Shown: positions 1 to 8,509, counted from the stretch's first letter. The stretch: 64,000 bases of DNA from Blautia parvula (GCF_020215665.1 NZ_CP084061.1:4176001-4240000); one strand, 5' to 3'. Notes: generated by a model from the letters alone, not told the origin. A program made the numbers and translations.

Positions 1-74
1 CCCATGCCGGTACCGGAAACGGAATATCAGAGCTGGAATCTGCATTTAGTAAAAGAATCCTGATAAATTCCTAA
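1..74 (+). CDS. 3' end of an upstream gene (frame unresolved)
   Basis: The window opens inside what is probably the last part of a plus-strand gene. Two frames stay open from base 1 or 3 to a stop at 61-63 or 72-74, and neither tail (about 20 residues) is recognisable. A terminator and a new promoter follow directly, which supports a gene ending here. Product unknown. Confidence 0.3.
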   Translation, partial: HAGTGNGISELESAFSKRILINS

Positions 75-105
75 TAAATTTCATATAAAATCTTTCATAA
101 CTTAA

Positions 106-134
106 CCGCGGCAGTTTACTGCCGCGGTCTTTTC
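106..134 (+). terminator. Rho-independent terminator of the upstream gene
   Basis: A perfect 9-bp GC-rich stem (CCGCGGCAG / CTGCCGCGG, loop TTTA) is followed by TCTTTTC. It closes the gene entering from the left and overlaps the promoter proposed for the corrinoid operon. Confidence 0.85.
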
Positions 135-143
135 TGTTATACT
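115..143 (+). promoter_or_regulatory. Candidate sigma-A promoter of the corrinoid operon
   Basis: TTTACT (115-120) and TATACT (138-143) are separated by exactly 17 bp, about 30 bp before the first start codon. The -35 lies inside the terminator hairpin, so transcription could also include read-through. Seen by motif only. Confidence 0.5.
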
Positions 144-173
144 TACTCTATAGCAAAATTGGGGGAATGAAAA

Positions 174-1910
174 TTGAAAACACATGAAGTAACTTTTATC
201 CGTGAAGGCAAAAGTATTCAGGCAGAAGAAGGCACTACCCTGCTGCAGGCGCAGCGTCAGGCAGGCCTTGACCCGGATGCTCCCTGCGGCGGGCAGGGCA
301 CCTGCGGAAAATGCATGGTACACGTGACAAAAGGTCCCGTGACCGGCGTTCTGAAAGCCTGTCAGACTAAGATCACAGGGGATATGACAGTTGACACCCT
401 TGTGAGAGAAAAGGAACATGCTATACTGGCAGAAGGCTTCTCCCGCCCGGTACCGCTCCATCCTCTGCTCCGGTTCGGCAGAATACATATCCGCAAGATA
501 AAACCAGGGGATAATCTGTCTGACTGGGACCGCCTGAAACTGGCGCTGGAGGAATCCTTCGGGGAGAGCATGGAACATCTCAGACCGGATCTTCAAACGG
601 CTTCCGGCCTGTATGAAATGCTCAAAGAGACGGATACCTGGTATGCGGCAGTATCCGGGGATACCCTTCTGGATCTGCAGAAAGATCCCATCAAGGGATA
701 TCTGGCCGCATTCGACATCGGAACCACTACGGTAGTAGGGTATCTGATGGATGCACGCACAGGCAGGGTTCTGGCCGTTGAGAGCAGCATGAATCCCCAG
801 GCCCAGTACGGGGCTGATGTCATCATGCGTGCCAACTACGCACTTGAGAACGGAACGGAGAATCTGAGCTCCTGCATCCGCCAGACAGTCCAGTCTATTC
901 TGGACATACTGGCAGAGAAGTCAGGGATCAGCACAGATCGTATTTACCAGACCTGTATTGTGGGCAACACCTGCATGCATCATCTGTTTCTGGGTATATC
1001 CCCGGGAGCGCTTGTGCACGCCCCCTATAATCCGGCCATCAGCCAGCTTCTCTTTTTGAAAGCTTCAGACTTTGACCTGCATATCCACCCCAAAGGCCAG
1101 CTTATCCTGCTGCCCGATGTGGCAGGCTTTGTAGGCGCTGATACCATGGGATGCCTGCTCTGCATCCGACCAGACCAGCAGGATGAAATCTCTCTGATGA
1201 TCGACATCGGAACCAACGGAGAGATGGTGCTGGGCAGTAAAGAACGCCTGGCAGCCTGCTCCACAGCCGCCGGCCCTGCTTTTGAGGGAGCCAAGATCGA
1301 ATGCGGCATGAGGGGCGCATCCGGTGCTGTAGACCATGTGGAATACAGCGACGGAAAATGGAGCTACACCACCGTAGGCGGAGAGAAAGCCATCGGGATC
1401 TGCGGTTCCGGCCTTATTGACCTGATCGCCTGCCTGAGAAAAGCAGGTATCATTGACGAGTCCGGTAAGCTTTTATCCGAGGACGGCACAGCCTCCTTTA
1501 CGCTGGTTCCGGCAGACGAGAGCGGAAACGGCAGCGCTGTTTACTTAAGCCAGAAGGATGTGCGGGAGGTACAGCTTGCCAAAGCTGCCATTGCCGCCGG
1601 CATCCAGCTTCTGCAGAAAGAGCTTGGCATAACCGTTGACCAGATCGCACACGTATATATTGCGGGAGCTTTCGGCAACTATATGAATCCTGAGAGCGCC
1701 TGTGACATCGGCCTGATTCCCATATCTTTGAAAGACAGGATCGTACCCGTGGGAAATGCCGCCGGAGAAGGTTCTAAAATCGCACTCATCAACAGGGAAG
1801 AGCTGTTCTACTCGGATATCCTGGCAAAGGAGATATCTTTTGTGGAGCTGGCCGCTTCTCCGGAATTCCAGGACTGCTTTGTGGATGAACTGGAATTTCC
1901 GGAACAATAG
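174..1910 (+). CDS. RACo-like corrinoid activation protein (2Fe-2S / ASKHA ATPase, DUF4445)
   Basis: 578 residues. The N-terminal ferredoxin domain has the 2Fe-2S cysteine set C38, C44, C47 and C63. The rest is an ASKHA/DUF4445 ATPase with two phosphate-binding DIGT motifs (D181 and D344). Family members reduce the inactive Co(II) corrinoid protein to Co(I) at the expense of ATP, so this should reactivate the corrinoid protein encoded two genes downstream. The start is TTG at 174: the ATG at 167 is out of frame and soon stopped, while GGGGGA at 161-166 is well spaced for TTG. First gene of an operon with DUF2284, corrinoid protein and regulator. Membership in the RACo family is secure; the exact partner is inferred from neighbours. 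Confidence 0.9.
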   Translation: MKTHEVTFIREGKSIQAEEGTTLLQAQRQAGLDPDAPCGGQGTCGKCMVHVTKGPVTGVLKACQTKITGDMTVDTLVREKEHAILAEGFSRPVPLHPLLRFGRIHIRKIKPGDNLSDWDRLKLALEESFGESMEHLRPDLQTASGLYEMLKETDTWYAAVSGDTLLDLQKDPIKGYLAAFDIGTTTVVGYLMDARTGRVLAVESSMNPQAQYGADVIMRANYALENGTENLSSCIRQTVQSILDILAEKSGISTDRIYQTCIVGNTCMHHLFLGISPGALVHAPYNPAISQLLFLKASDFDLHIHPKGQLILLPDVAGFVGADTMGCLLCIRPDQQDEISLMIDIGTNGEMVLGSKERLAACSTAAGPAFEGAKIECGMRGASGAVDHVEYSDGKWSYTTVGGEKAIGICGSGLIDLIACLRKAGIIDESGKLLSEDGTASFTLVPADESGNGSAVYLSQKDVREVQLAKAAIAAGIQLLQKELGITVDQIAHVYIAGAFGNYMNPESACDIGLIPISLKDRIVPVGNAAGEGSKIALINREELFYSDILAKEISFVELAASPEFQDCFVDELEFPEQ

Positions 1911-1936
1911 AGAATGAAATGATTGGGGGTTTTTAC

Positions 1937-2476
1937 GTGATCAACTATGAAGAACTGGAGAAGCTGGGACTGGATACCGGCTTCTCCCATATCGCACCAT
2001 TAAAATGCAGCACCATTGAACTGCTTCCCGAGGTCCGCCAGATGTGCGAAGCCAACACCTGCGGCATGTACGGCAAGCGCTGGAGCTGCCCTCCCGGATG
2101 CGGAACTCTGGAGGACTGCCGTGCCAAGATCAACCAGTATCAGGCCGGCATCTTGGTACAGACCGTGGGAGAACTGGAAGATTCCATGGACGGGGAAACC
2201 ATGATGGAGACAGAGGCCCTGCATAAACAGAACTTCTACGCCATGGAAAAACTGCTCCGCGAAACATATCCCGATATGCTGGCTATCGGCGCCGGCTGCT
2301 GTACCAAATGTGAGACCTGTACCTATCCTGACGAGCCGTGCCGCTTTCCCAAGAAAGCATTTTCTTCCATGGAAGCCTATGGCATGCTGGTCACCCAAAT
2401 CTGCAAAGCCAACGATATGACTTATTATTATGGTCCCTGCACCATTGCCTATACCAGTTGTTATCTGCTGGAATAA
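1937..2476 (+). CDS. DUF2284 cysteine-rich metal-binding protein
   Basis: About 180 residues, with many cysteines in the order CGMYGKRWSCPPGCG, then CCTKCETC and a final C-rich tail, as in the DUF2284 family of predicted metal/Fe-S proteins. The family is common beside corrinoid methyltransferase and RACo genes, where its role is not established. An upstream ATG at 1919 is in frame, but GGGGG at 1925-1929 lies 7 bases before GTG at 1937, matching the other genes in this operon, so GTG is chosen. It follows the RACo-like gene by 26 bases. Confidence 0.8.
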   Translation: MINYEELEKLGLDTGFSHIAPLKCSTIELLPEVRQMCEANTCGMYGKRWSCPPGCGTLEDCRAKINQYQAGILVQTVGELEDSMDGETMMETEALHKQNFYAMEKLLRETYPDMLAIGAGCCTKCETCTYPDEPCRFPKKAFSSMEAYGMLVTQICKANDMTYYYGPCTIAYTSCYLLE

Positions 2477-2486
2477 AGACTATTTC

Positions 2487-2514
2487 GTAACGGTTCCGCA
2501 TTCCGGTCCGTTAC
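2487..2514. repeat. Intergenic hairpin (GTAACGG ... CCGTTAC)
   Basis: A 7-bp perfect outer stem, GTAACGG (2487-2493) and CCGTTAC (2508-2514), has an inner CCG/CGG pair and lies between the DUF2284 and corrinoid protein genes. The following bases are moderately T-rich (ACACCTTTTCTTTC), so it may attenuate or process the operon transcript. It belongs by shape and end sequence to the hairpin family at 6373, 34324, 39103, 50131 and 56431. Confidence 0.6.
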
Positions 2515-2545
2515 ACCTTTTCTTTCATTGGAACAGGAGGACATC

Positions 2546-3181
2546 ATGACTACTTTAGAAGAACTTCGTCAGGCAATTGAAAACGGGCATCCTCGTGATG
2601 CCCAGTTTCTTGTGTTCAGAGCTTTGGAGGAACATATAAATCCTTCCGTCATCGTTGAGCAGGCCATGGTGCCTGCCATGAAGACCGTGGGGGAATATTA
2701 TAAACAAAATGATGCCGATATCCCCAAAATACTGGCTGCTGCCCGCAGTGTAAGAAAGGGGTTCGACATTCTGGAAGAAAAATACGGAATCATGGAAGAA
2801 CGGAGTATAGGCACCGTTATCCTGGGCACCGTTGAGGGTGACCTGCACGATGTAGGAAAAAACCTTGTTGCGATCATGTTCCGCAGTGCCGGGTTCAAGG
2901 TCATCGACCTGGGTGTCGACATTCCGGAGAAACAATTTCTGAAGGCAGTCCGCGATAATCCGGAGGTTTCCATTGTATGCATCTCCTCCCTGCTCACCAC
3001 TTCCATACCGGAAATGCAGCAGGTCGTCAAATCCCTGCGCCGACATGACAAGGAACACCGATTGAAGATCATGGTGGGCGGAGGTGCCGTCACACAGGAA
3101 TTTGCGGACACCATCGGCGCAGATGCCTACACGGAAACAGCAGTGGATGCCGCGGAGAAAGCCAAGACATTTATCATATAA
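2546..3181 (+). CDS. Methyltransferase corrinoid protein (cobalamin-binding methyl carrier)
   Basis: 211 residues from the ATG at 2546, which sits 5 bases after AGGAGG (2535-2540); an in-frame TTG at 2528 is rejected. Residues 1-85 form the helical B12-binding-2 cap, and the rest is a Rossmann-type B12 domain with the signature D99-x-H101-xx-G104, where H101 would be the lower cobalt ligand, plus SSL and GGG motifs. Such proteins (MtaC/MttC/MtgC type) carry a methyl group between a substrate-specific methyltransferase and a second acceptor. The substrate cannot be read from this protein. Confidence 0.93.
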   Translation: MTTLEELRQAIENGHPRDAQFLVFRALEEHINPSVIVEQAMVPAMKTVGEYYKQNDADIPKILAAARSVRKGFDILEEKYGIMEERSIGTVILGTVEGDLHDVGKNLVAIMFRSAGFKVIDLGVDIPEKQFLKAVRDNPEVSIVCISSLLTTSIPEMQQVVKSLRRHDKEHRLKIMVGGGAVTQEFADTIGADAYTETAVDAAEKAKTFII

Positions 3182-3194
3182 ACGGGGGATCATT

Positions 3195-4727
3195 TTGAAG
3201 TTATCAGCAGTGCTTTTATCTGAAATGATTAATAAAGAATTTCATGTTGTCTCACAGGGTAACCTGGAGACAACTGAGAGTTTTCTGCGTCCATTTTTAT
3301 TTGAGGATGGTTCCGGTTTCTCCACCGGGCATATCTGCCTTGTGAGAACCGGGGACACGGAGTCCCTTTCTTCCCAGCTCACGGGACCGGTCTTTCTGAT
3401 CATATCGGGAAACCTGGATGAGACCTTTTCACCGCCTCCGCACCCATATCTTGTTCTCGATGCAAGTTATTCCCTGAGCCGTATCTTTAATTTTATACAG
3501 GACCTCTATGACACATACGACAGTTGGGATGAACATCTGAGCACGATCCTGCTGAGCAACGGCAGCATTCGGGATCTCTTAAGCGTATCCCTGGAAATTT
3601 TCCATAATCCCCTGTCTGTCATCGGCCTGGATTTTGCACCCGTGGCAAGTGCAGGTACAGAACACATTCCGGAGAAATACCATATGTACTCAGAGGACGG
3701 ACTCAACATTGAGTACGTCAACGCCCTGGCTCAGGATGAGGCTTATACAAAAATGCAGGAGGCCGCTGACCCTGTATTCTACCCGGGATACATCACAGGA
3801 CTGAACACCCTGAATATGAACGTAAAACAGGACGGGCACACCACACACCGCCTTGTCCTCATCGAATACGAACATCCCCTGGACAAAGGAAACGGATACC
3901 TTCTCTCGCATCTGGCAGGCTATGTGGAATATCTGCTCTACCATGAACAGGCTCCCGCTTCACGCCAGTCGGACGCTCTGCACAAGATCCTTATCACTGT
4001 GCTGTCCGACCGCACTGCAGACTATCTGGACATCAGCCAGCGTCTGTCTGCCCTTGGGTGGAGCACACAGCACGACTATCTGTGCCTTATTTTCCAGATC
4101 ACTTACCTGGATCAGAAAAAGATCACCACAAGAGCTATCTGTAATTATCTGGACAAGCAGTTTCCCTATTCCTGCAGTTTTCTCTTCAAAGAGGAGATCG
4201 TGGCCTATTTTAATCTGAGCCGTCTGGAGATGGACGCGGACACAGTGGCGGGCAAACTCACCTATTTTATCAGGGACAGTTTCCTGAAAGCCGGATACAG
4301 CCGTCCCATGAAGGGCCACATGAACCTGAGGCGTCAGTATATCCAGGCCAGCACAGCTCTGGATGTGGGAAGCAGGAAAAAGCCTTATCTGTGGATCCAT
4401 CACTTCAACAACGTGGCTCTGACCTACATACTGGAACAGTCCACCCGAAGGCTTCCCGGCTATATGCTCTGCCATGAGAAGCTTCTGGACCTGCAGAGGA
4501 TGGACCGGGAACAGAACACGGAGTATATGCTCACACTGAGGACCTACCTGGAAGAGAATCTGAATGCCACACAGGCAGCATCCCTGCTCTTTATCCACCG
4601 CAGTACCTTCCTGTACCGCCTGGACAAGATCAAGAACATTCTGGACTCCGGACTGGATGACCCGGAAGAGATTTTTTACCTGAACTTATCTTTCCGTCTT
4701 CTGGAGCAGGAGGAGGAGAAAAACTGA
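3195..4727 (+). CDS. PucR-type transcriptional regulator
   Basis: 510 residues from TTG at 3195, preceded by GGGGGA at 3184-3189; the longer open frame back to 3084 only overlaps the corrinoid gene. The C-terminal 60 residues are a PucR-type helix-turn-helix (NATQAASLLFIHRSTFLYRL). The N-terminal part has no recognised fold beyond a sensor-like region. It is the last gene of the corrinoid operon and converges with a similar regulator whose stop codon is one base away. It probably senses the methyl donor and controls this locus; that role is inference. Confidence 0.8.
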   Translation: MKLSAVLLSEMINKEFHVVSQGNLETTESFLRPFLFEDGSGFSTGHICLVRTGDTESLSSQLTGPVFLIISGNLDETFSPPPHPYLVLDASYSLSRIFNFIQDLYDTYDSWDEHLSTILLSNGSIRDLLSVSLEIFHNPLSVIGLDFAPVASAGTEHIPEKYHMYSEDGLNIEYVNALAQDEAYTKMQEAADPVFYPGYITGLNTLNMNVKQDGHTTHRLVLIEYEHPLDKGNGYLLSHLAGYVEYLLYHEQAPASRQSDALHKILITVLSDRTADYLDISQRLSALGWSTQHDYLCLIFQITYLDQKKITTRAICNYLDKQFPYSCSFLFKEEIVAYFNLSRLEMDADTVAGKLTYFIRDSFLKAGYSRPMKGHMNLRRQYIQASTALDVGSRKKPYLWIHHFNNVALTYILEQSTRRLPGYMLCHEKLLDLQRMDREQNTEYMLTLRTYLEENLNATQAASLLFIHRSTFLYRLDKIKNILDSGLDDPEEIFYLNLSFRLLEQEEEKN

Positions 4728-4728
4728 G

Positions 4729-6255
4729 CTACTGTTTTCCCTCCTCCAGTATATAAAAGGAGACAGAGAGGTACAGCCTGGAGCGGAAATCCTCCAGATC
4801 TGTCTGTATCAGTTCACCTATCCTCTCCAGCCGGTTCAGAAAAGTACTCCTGTGGATAAACAGCTTTTTGGCTGTCACTGCCGCGTTATACCTGCACTGC
4901 AGGTAACAGTATAATGTCTTGTAATACTCTGTATGCATCTTCTCATCGTGTTCTATCAGCTTCAGAATCCCCGGCGCGCATATCTGTTCCGGCTCAAACA
5001 CCCCTCTCCCGTGAATCAGGATATAGTCAAGGGCATAGTCGTCAAACCTGAAATACCAGGGGGTGGCATCCTTTCTCATGCCCAGCTCCAGGGCAATATC
5101 CGTCTGCTTAAACGCATTCTGTATCCCGTCAAATCCCCTGAATTTTCTGCTGATCCCTGCTGCCAGGAGATTTTCCCTGAGAAAATAAGCCAGCTCGGGC
5201 TGAAAGTCCGTCATATGAAGCCTGCTTCCGTTCAAAAGTACCATGAGGCTGTCATTATGAGCCACGCAGCAGGTATCTTTCCACTGCTGCTCCATCTGCG
5301 GGCACAGGTATTTGTCATACAGGGATTTGTCATATCTGTAGCTTGGGCGCATCTGGATCAGATAGTAGGCATCTTCCTCAGACCAGGATAGATTCCCCAG
5401 TGCACTCCGCAGCCTCTCCCCCGGCACGGAGCTCCCCTTTAATGTAAGCCTCAGAAGTTCATGCAGGCTGTCAAGGGAGCGGTCAGCCATATGAAAGGCC
5501 CCGAAACGCTCATACATCCGCTCCACATATCCGGCTGCCATGAGAAGCAGATCCTTGTGATACTCATTATTCAAAGGCGATGTGCAGGATACCGCCATCA
5601 GCTTGCCGATAAATTTTCCCTCAAAGAACAGATTCCTGCACAGAAATGTCACCTGCTCCAGCGTATAAGTATACACTCCCGCAAGTGTCATGCTCCGCTG
5701 ATAGGCGGGATCTGATATAAGCTGGCTCACCATCTGCATGGGAAGAGTGCTGCTCTCATTCATAAATCCATTAGCAAACCTCCCCTCCCTGTCAGCCAAA
5801 GCCACATAGGAAAAGCTGGCATCCATCAGCGCAAGAGGCGTCTCAAAAATCCTCCCGAAGCACTCCATCAGTTCCCCGAAATCCTGATTCTCCATAAACA
5901 CTTCCGTCACGGAATACCCCATCTCCTCAAAGTATTGAAATATCTCCTGAAGGTCATTGAGCACCTGCTCCCTGGGTATCCTTTCATCCAGAACAAGCAG
6001 GTCTGTATCAATCCGACAAAATATATCATCCACTTCCCCAAAGCAGATAAAAATACAGTCCTTCCATAAGGAGGAATCCAGGCCTATTTTCATAAGTTCC
6101 TCATTGAAGATCAGCACCATATGTCCTCTGCAGTCCTGTCCATCCCTGTAGTAGACAGGCCTCTCCACCTTTATTTTACAGGGGTTGCAGGAAATCCGCC
6201 TGGCGTCGTACCTTTTTTTCAGATGATAATAAATTTGATAAAAAGTCAATTTCAT
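4729..6255 (-). CDS. PucR-type transcriptional regulator (paralogue of the facing gene)
   Basis: 508 residues, minus strand, with the same architecture as the 3195-4727 gene: a long N-terminal sensor region and a C-terminal PucR helix-turn-helix (RYNAAVTAKKLFIHRSTFLNRL). A very strong ribosome site (GGAGGGAGG) precedes the ATG. It is divergent from the UroD-like methyltransferase, making it the obvious candidate regulator of that gene. Its stop is separated from the opposing gene's stop by one base (4728), with no terminator hairpin between them. Confidence 0.8.
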   Translation of the reverse strand: MKLTFYQIYYHLKKRYDARRISCNPCKIKVERPVYYRDGQDCRGHMVLIFNEELMKIGLDSSLWKDCIFICFGEVDDIFCRIDTDLLVLDERIPREQVLNDLQEIFQYFEEMGYSVTEVFMENQDFGELMECFGRIFETPLALMDASFSYVALADREGRFANGFMNESSTLPMQMVSQLISDPAYQRSMTLAGVYTYTLEQVTFLCRNLFFEGKFIGKLMAVSCTSPLNNEYHKDLLLMAAGYVERMYERFGAFHMADRSLDSLHELLRLTLKGSSVPGERLRSALGNLSWSEEDAYYLIQMRPSYRYDKSLYDKYLCPQMEQQWKDTCCVAHNDSLMVLLNGSRLHMTDFQPELAYFLRENLLAAGISRKFRGFDGIQNAFKQTDIALELGMRKDATPWYFRFDDYALDYILIHGRGVFEPEQICAPGILKLIEHDEKMHTEYYKTLYCYLQCRYNAAVTAKKLFIHRSTFLNRLERIGELIQTDLEDFRSRLYLSVSFYILEEGKQ

Positions 6256-6278
6256 TTAAAATCACCTCCCTCCTACAA

Positions 6279-6307
6279 AGTGTAGTGTATTCATACAGAA
6301 AAGTCAA
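6279..6307 (-). promoter_or_regulatory. Sigma-A promoter for the PucR-type gene
   Basis: On the minus strand TTGACT (6302-6307) and TACACT (6279-6284) are 17 bp apart. A second overlapping TACACT lies at 6284-6289. The start codon is at 6255. Confidence 0.65.
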
Positions 6308-6320
6308 TTATTTCATCGTA

Positions 6321-6349
6321 TTTACCAGACCTGACAATTCTGTTATTAT
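6321..6349 (+). promoter_or_regulatory. Candidate sigma-A promoter for the UroD-like methyltransferase
   Basis: TTTACC (6321-6326), 17 bp, TATTAT (6344-6349). It is back to back with the PucR-type promoter, 14 bp between the two -35 elements, so one bound regulator could affect both. The transcript would have a leader of about 130 bases containing the hairpin at 6373-6410. Confidence 0.5.
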
Positions 6350-6372
6350 AAATTTAGTGCAGTTGTTCCATG

Positions 6373-6410
6373 TCAGCACAGGAAATGTGCAGTCCTGCTG
6401 AACAGTTACG
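6373..6410. repeat. Intergenic hairpin repeat with AAATGTGCAG loop and CTGAACAGTTACG tail
   Basis: Stem TCAGC..AGGA / TCCTGCTGA encloses the loop AAATGTGCAG (6383-6392) and is followed by ACAGTTACG. Bases 6383-6410 match 39119-39147 with two substitutions and one indel, while the left arms differ and still pair with their own right arms. It lies in the leader of the methyltransferase gene. Confidence 0.65.
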
Positions 6411-6485
6411 ATTTTGTATCAGTCATGGGGGACAGGCCTTTCCATGACACATCGTTGGGGTTTTAGAAAAGGAGGTATTCACTTT

Positions 6486-7478
6486 ATGTTAACCAGAAGA
6501 CAGAATTTATTAGAAACGATCCGAGGCGGTCATCCGGACCGTTATGTAAACCAGTACGAGGCACTGGGAATGATTTTCGGCAATCCATATACCGCTGCAA
6601 GTCCAAACCCGGAATACGGCAAGCCGCCTATTAAAAACGCATGGGGCGTTACCATGGTATGGCCGGAAGGAACTCCCGGCGGATTCCCGATTCACGACGA
6701 AGAACATATTGTCTGCAAAGATATTACACACTGGAGAGATTATGTAAAAGCACCGCGTCTGGATTATTCCGATGCTGAGTGGGAGCCATTCATCGCTGAA
6801 GCGGAAAAAGTAGACCGCAATGAATATTTTGTTACACAGTTTATCGCTCCGGGACTTTTTGAACAGTGCCATCATCTGCAGGAAATCCAGAACGCGCTGA
6901 TCAACTTCTATGAGGAGCCTGAATGCACACATGAACTGATCGAGTATCTCACCGAATGGGAATTGCAGTACGCTGAGAAAATCTGCAAATATATCAAACC
7001 GGATGCCATCTTCCACCATGATGACTGGGGAAGCCAGACTTCCACCTTCATCTCCCCGGATATGTTTGAAGAATTTTTCCTTCCGTCCTATAAGAAGATT
7101 TACGGCTATTACAGAGACCACGGTGTAGAAGTTGTGATTCACCATGCGGATTCCTACGCAGCAACTTTGGTTCCGTTTATGATCGAGATGGGAATTGATA
7201 TCTGGCAGGGATGTATGACCTCCAACAATATCGCTGACCTGATCGCAAAATACGGCGAGAAGATTACCTTCATGGGCGGCATTGACAGTGCGTCCGTAGA
7301 CCGTCCTGACTGGACACCTGAGCTGGTGGAAAAAGAAGTCCGCCGCGCATGTGAAGAATACGGAACAAAATATTACATTCCGTGTATTACCCAGGGTCTT
7401 GGAATCAGTACCTTCCCGGGTGTTTATGAGACAGCCAGTGAAGCAATTGAAAAAGTAAGCAAAGAAATGTTCAAATAG
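6486..7478 (+). CDS. Uroporphyrinogen decarboxylase / MtaA-type corrinoid methyltransferase family protein
   Basis: 330 residues from ATG 6486, which follows AAAGGAGG (GGAGG 6471-6475); the in-frame upstream ATG at 6414 lacks a ribosome site. The fold family is the UroD/MtaA barrel, whose corrinoid members transfer methyl groups to or from a corrinoid protein. The usual zinc HxC signature of MtaA/MtbA is replaced by HHADS, with HHDDWG earlier and QGCMT later, so this is not a canonical coenzyme M-type enzyme. The gene next door codes for a regulator and the corrinoid protein is 3.3 kb away, so an O- or N-demethylation role is reasonable but the substrate is unknown. Confidence 0.8.
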   Translation: MLTRRQNLLETIRGGHPDRYVNQYEALGMIFGNPYTAASPNPEYGKPPIKNAWGVTMVWPEGTPGGFPIHDEEHIVCKDITHWRDYVKAPRLDYSDAEWEPFIAEAEKVDRNEYFVTQFIAPGLFEQCHHLQEIQNALINFYEEPECTHELIEYLTEWELQYAEKICKYIKPDAIFHHDDWGSQTSTFISPDMFEEFFLPSYKKIYGYYRDHGVEVVIHHADSYAATLVPFMIEMGIDIWQGCMTSNNIADLIAKYGEKITFMGGIDSASVDRPDWTPELVEKEVRRACEEYGTKYYIPCITQGLGISTFPGVYETASEAIEKVSKEMFK

Positions 7479-7488
7479 TCAATAAAAA

Positions 7489-7535
7489 ACCGTCCGCATC
7501 AGCCCTGAAACTGCTGCGGACGGTCCTGTTTTTTT
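7489..7535 (+). terminator. Rho-independent terminator
   Basis: A 10-bp stem ACCGTCCGCA (7489-7498) / TGCGGACGGT (7515-7524) is followed by CCTGTTTTTTT. It ends the methyltransferase transcript; the A-rich left side (AATAAAAAA) means it also works for the minus-strand gene that ends at 7534. Confidence 0.9.
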
Positions 7536-7851
7536 AATCTTCCGGCGGCTCTCCGGTATTCCATTCTTCCTCCGGAATCTCCGTTTCATTGTCCAATGCA
7601 TCCCAATTGATGGAATCCATCAGTTCTTTTGCCTTCTCATAGACGTTTTTTCCAACCAGGATATCTGTCCCAAAAGTACCTGAAGTGCCGGCAACAATAG
7701 TGAGATATCCGCCTATGCTGTTTCCCTGCGCTATATAAGGAATGTTGTTTTCATCCAGCAGTCCGGTCAGCGCTTCTCTCTCATACACACCATAGACTGT
7801 TCTGAGATTCACCATCTCAAATTCATCTTCCTGCTTCTTTTTATGAAACAT
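7534..7851 (-). CDS. DUF2007-type putative signal-transducing protein
   Basis: 105 residues. The central part (VNLRTVYGVYEREALTGLL ... GTDILVGKNVYEKAKELM) matches the small alpha/beta DUF2007 fold, found alone or fused to other domains and of unknown function. The N-terminus is charged (KKKQEDE) with no signal peptide, so it is cytosolic. It lies 16 bases downstream of the acetyltransferase on the same strand and is probably co-transcribed with it. Confidence 0.7.
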   Translation of the reverse strand: MFHKKKQEDEFEMVNLRTVYGVYEREALTGLLDENNIPYIAQGNSIGGYLTIVAGTSGTFGTDILVGKNVYEKAKELMDSINWDALDNETEIPEEEWNTGEPPED

Positions 7852-7867
7852 ATACCCTCCTGTCAGA

Positions 7868-8509
7868 CTATTCTCTCCAGTCTTTGTTTACAGGTACGCC
7901 TTTGCGGAAATATTCCTTATCCTCATCTGTGATCTGCCTTGCAACGCGGCATGGTGTTCCGAAGGCAACCACATTGTCCGGGATATCCTTGGTGACTACG
8001 CTGCCAGCGCCGATGACCACGTTATTGCCGATCGTAACACCCGGCATGATAACCACATTTGCCCCAATCCACACGTCATTTCCGATATGCACAGAAAGAG
8101 AGAACTGGGTGCCGTCCCTTCTGTATTCCCCGTAAACCGGATGTCCGGTCACACAGATGGATACATTCGGTCCGCACATAACATAATCCCCGATAAAAAC
8201 ATCCACATCATCCACCACCACGAGTCCGTAATTGGCATAAAAATAATTGCCTACGTGGGTGTTGCAACCATAGGAAAAATTCACTGGTGACTCGATCCAC
8301 ACCTCATCCCCCATAGAACCAAGTATCTGCTGCAAAAGCTCCCGTTTCCGTCCGTAGTCAGACGGATTTGTCTGATTGTAGGCAAATGTCAGCTCTTTGC
8401 CGTGTTTTCTCTGCCTCTCGATCACCTTCTCATAGGCAATATCTTTTTCATCCTTGTGCCCGTATTCCCGGTATAAAAGACCGCTTTTCATCTGCTGTTC
8501 CAATGACAT
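7868..8509 (-). CDS. Maltose/galactoside O-acetyltransferase family protein
   Basis: 213 residues from the second in-frame ATG (8509), which follows AGGAGG by 9 bases; the longer frame to 8551 has no such site. A short N-terminal maltose acetyltransferase (Mac) helix region (MKSGLLYREY) is followed by left-handed beta-helix hexapeptide repeats (IGNDVWIGANVVIMPGVTIGNNVVIGAGSVV). It transfers acetyl from acetyl-CoA to a sugar hydroxyl, probably to detoxify excess sugars. It follows the phosphoglucomutase gene but has its own promoter candidate. Confidence 0.85.
   Translation of the reverse strand: MSLEQQMKSGLLYREYGHKDEKDIAYEKVIERQRKHGKELTFAYNQTNPSDYGRKRELLQQILGSMGDEVWIESPVNFSYGCNTHVGNYFYANYGLVVVDDVDVFIGDYVMCGPNVSICVTGHPVYGEYRRDGTQFSLSVHIGNDVWIGANVVIMPGVTIGNNVVIGAGSVVTKDIPDNVVAFGTPCRVARQITDEDKEYFRKGVPVNKDWRE

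Noticed and set aside
135..173. Cobalamin riboswitch before the corrinoid operon
   Set aside because: Only about 40 bases between promoter and start; far too short for such an element.
3084..3194. Upstream extension of the PucR-type regulator
   Set aside because: It overlaps the corrinoid protein gene in another frame and lacks a ribosome site; TTG 3195 is used.
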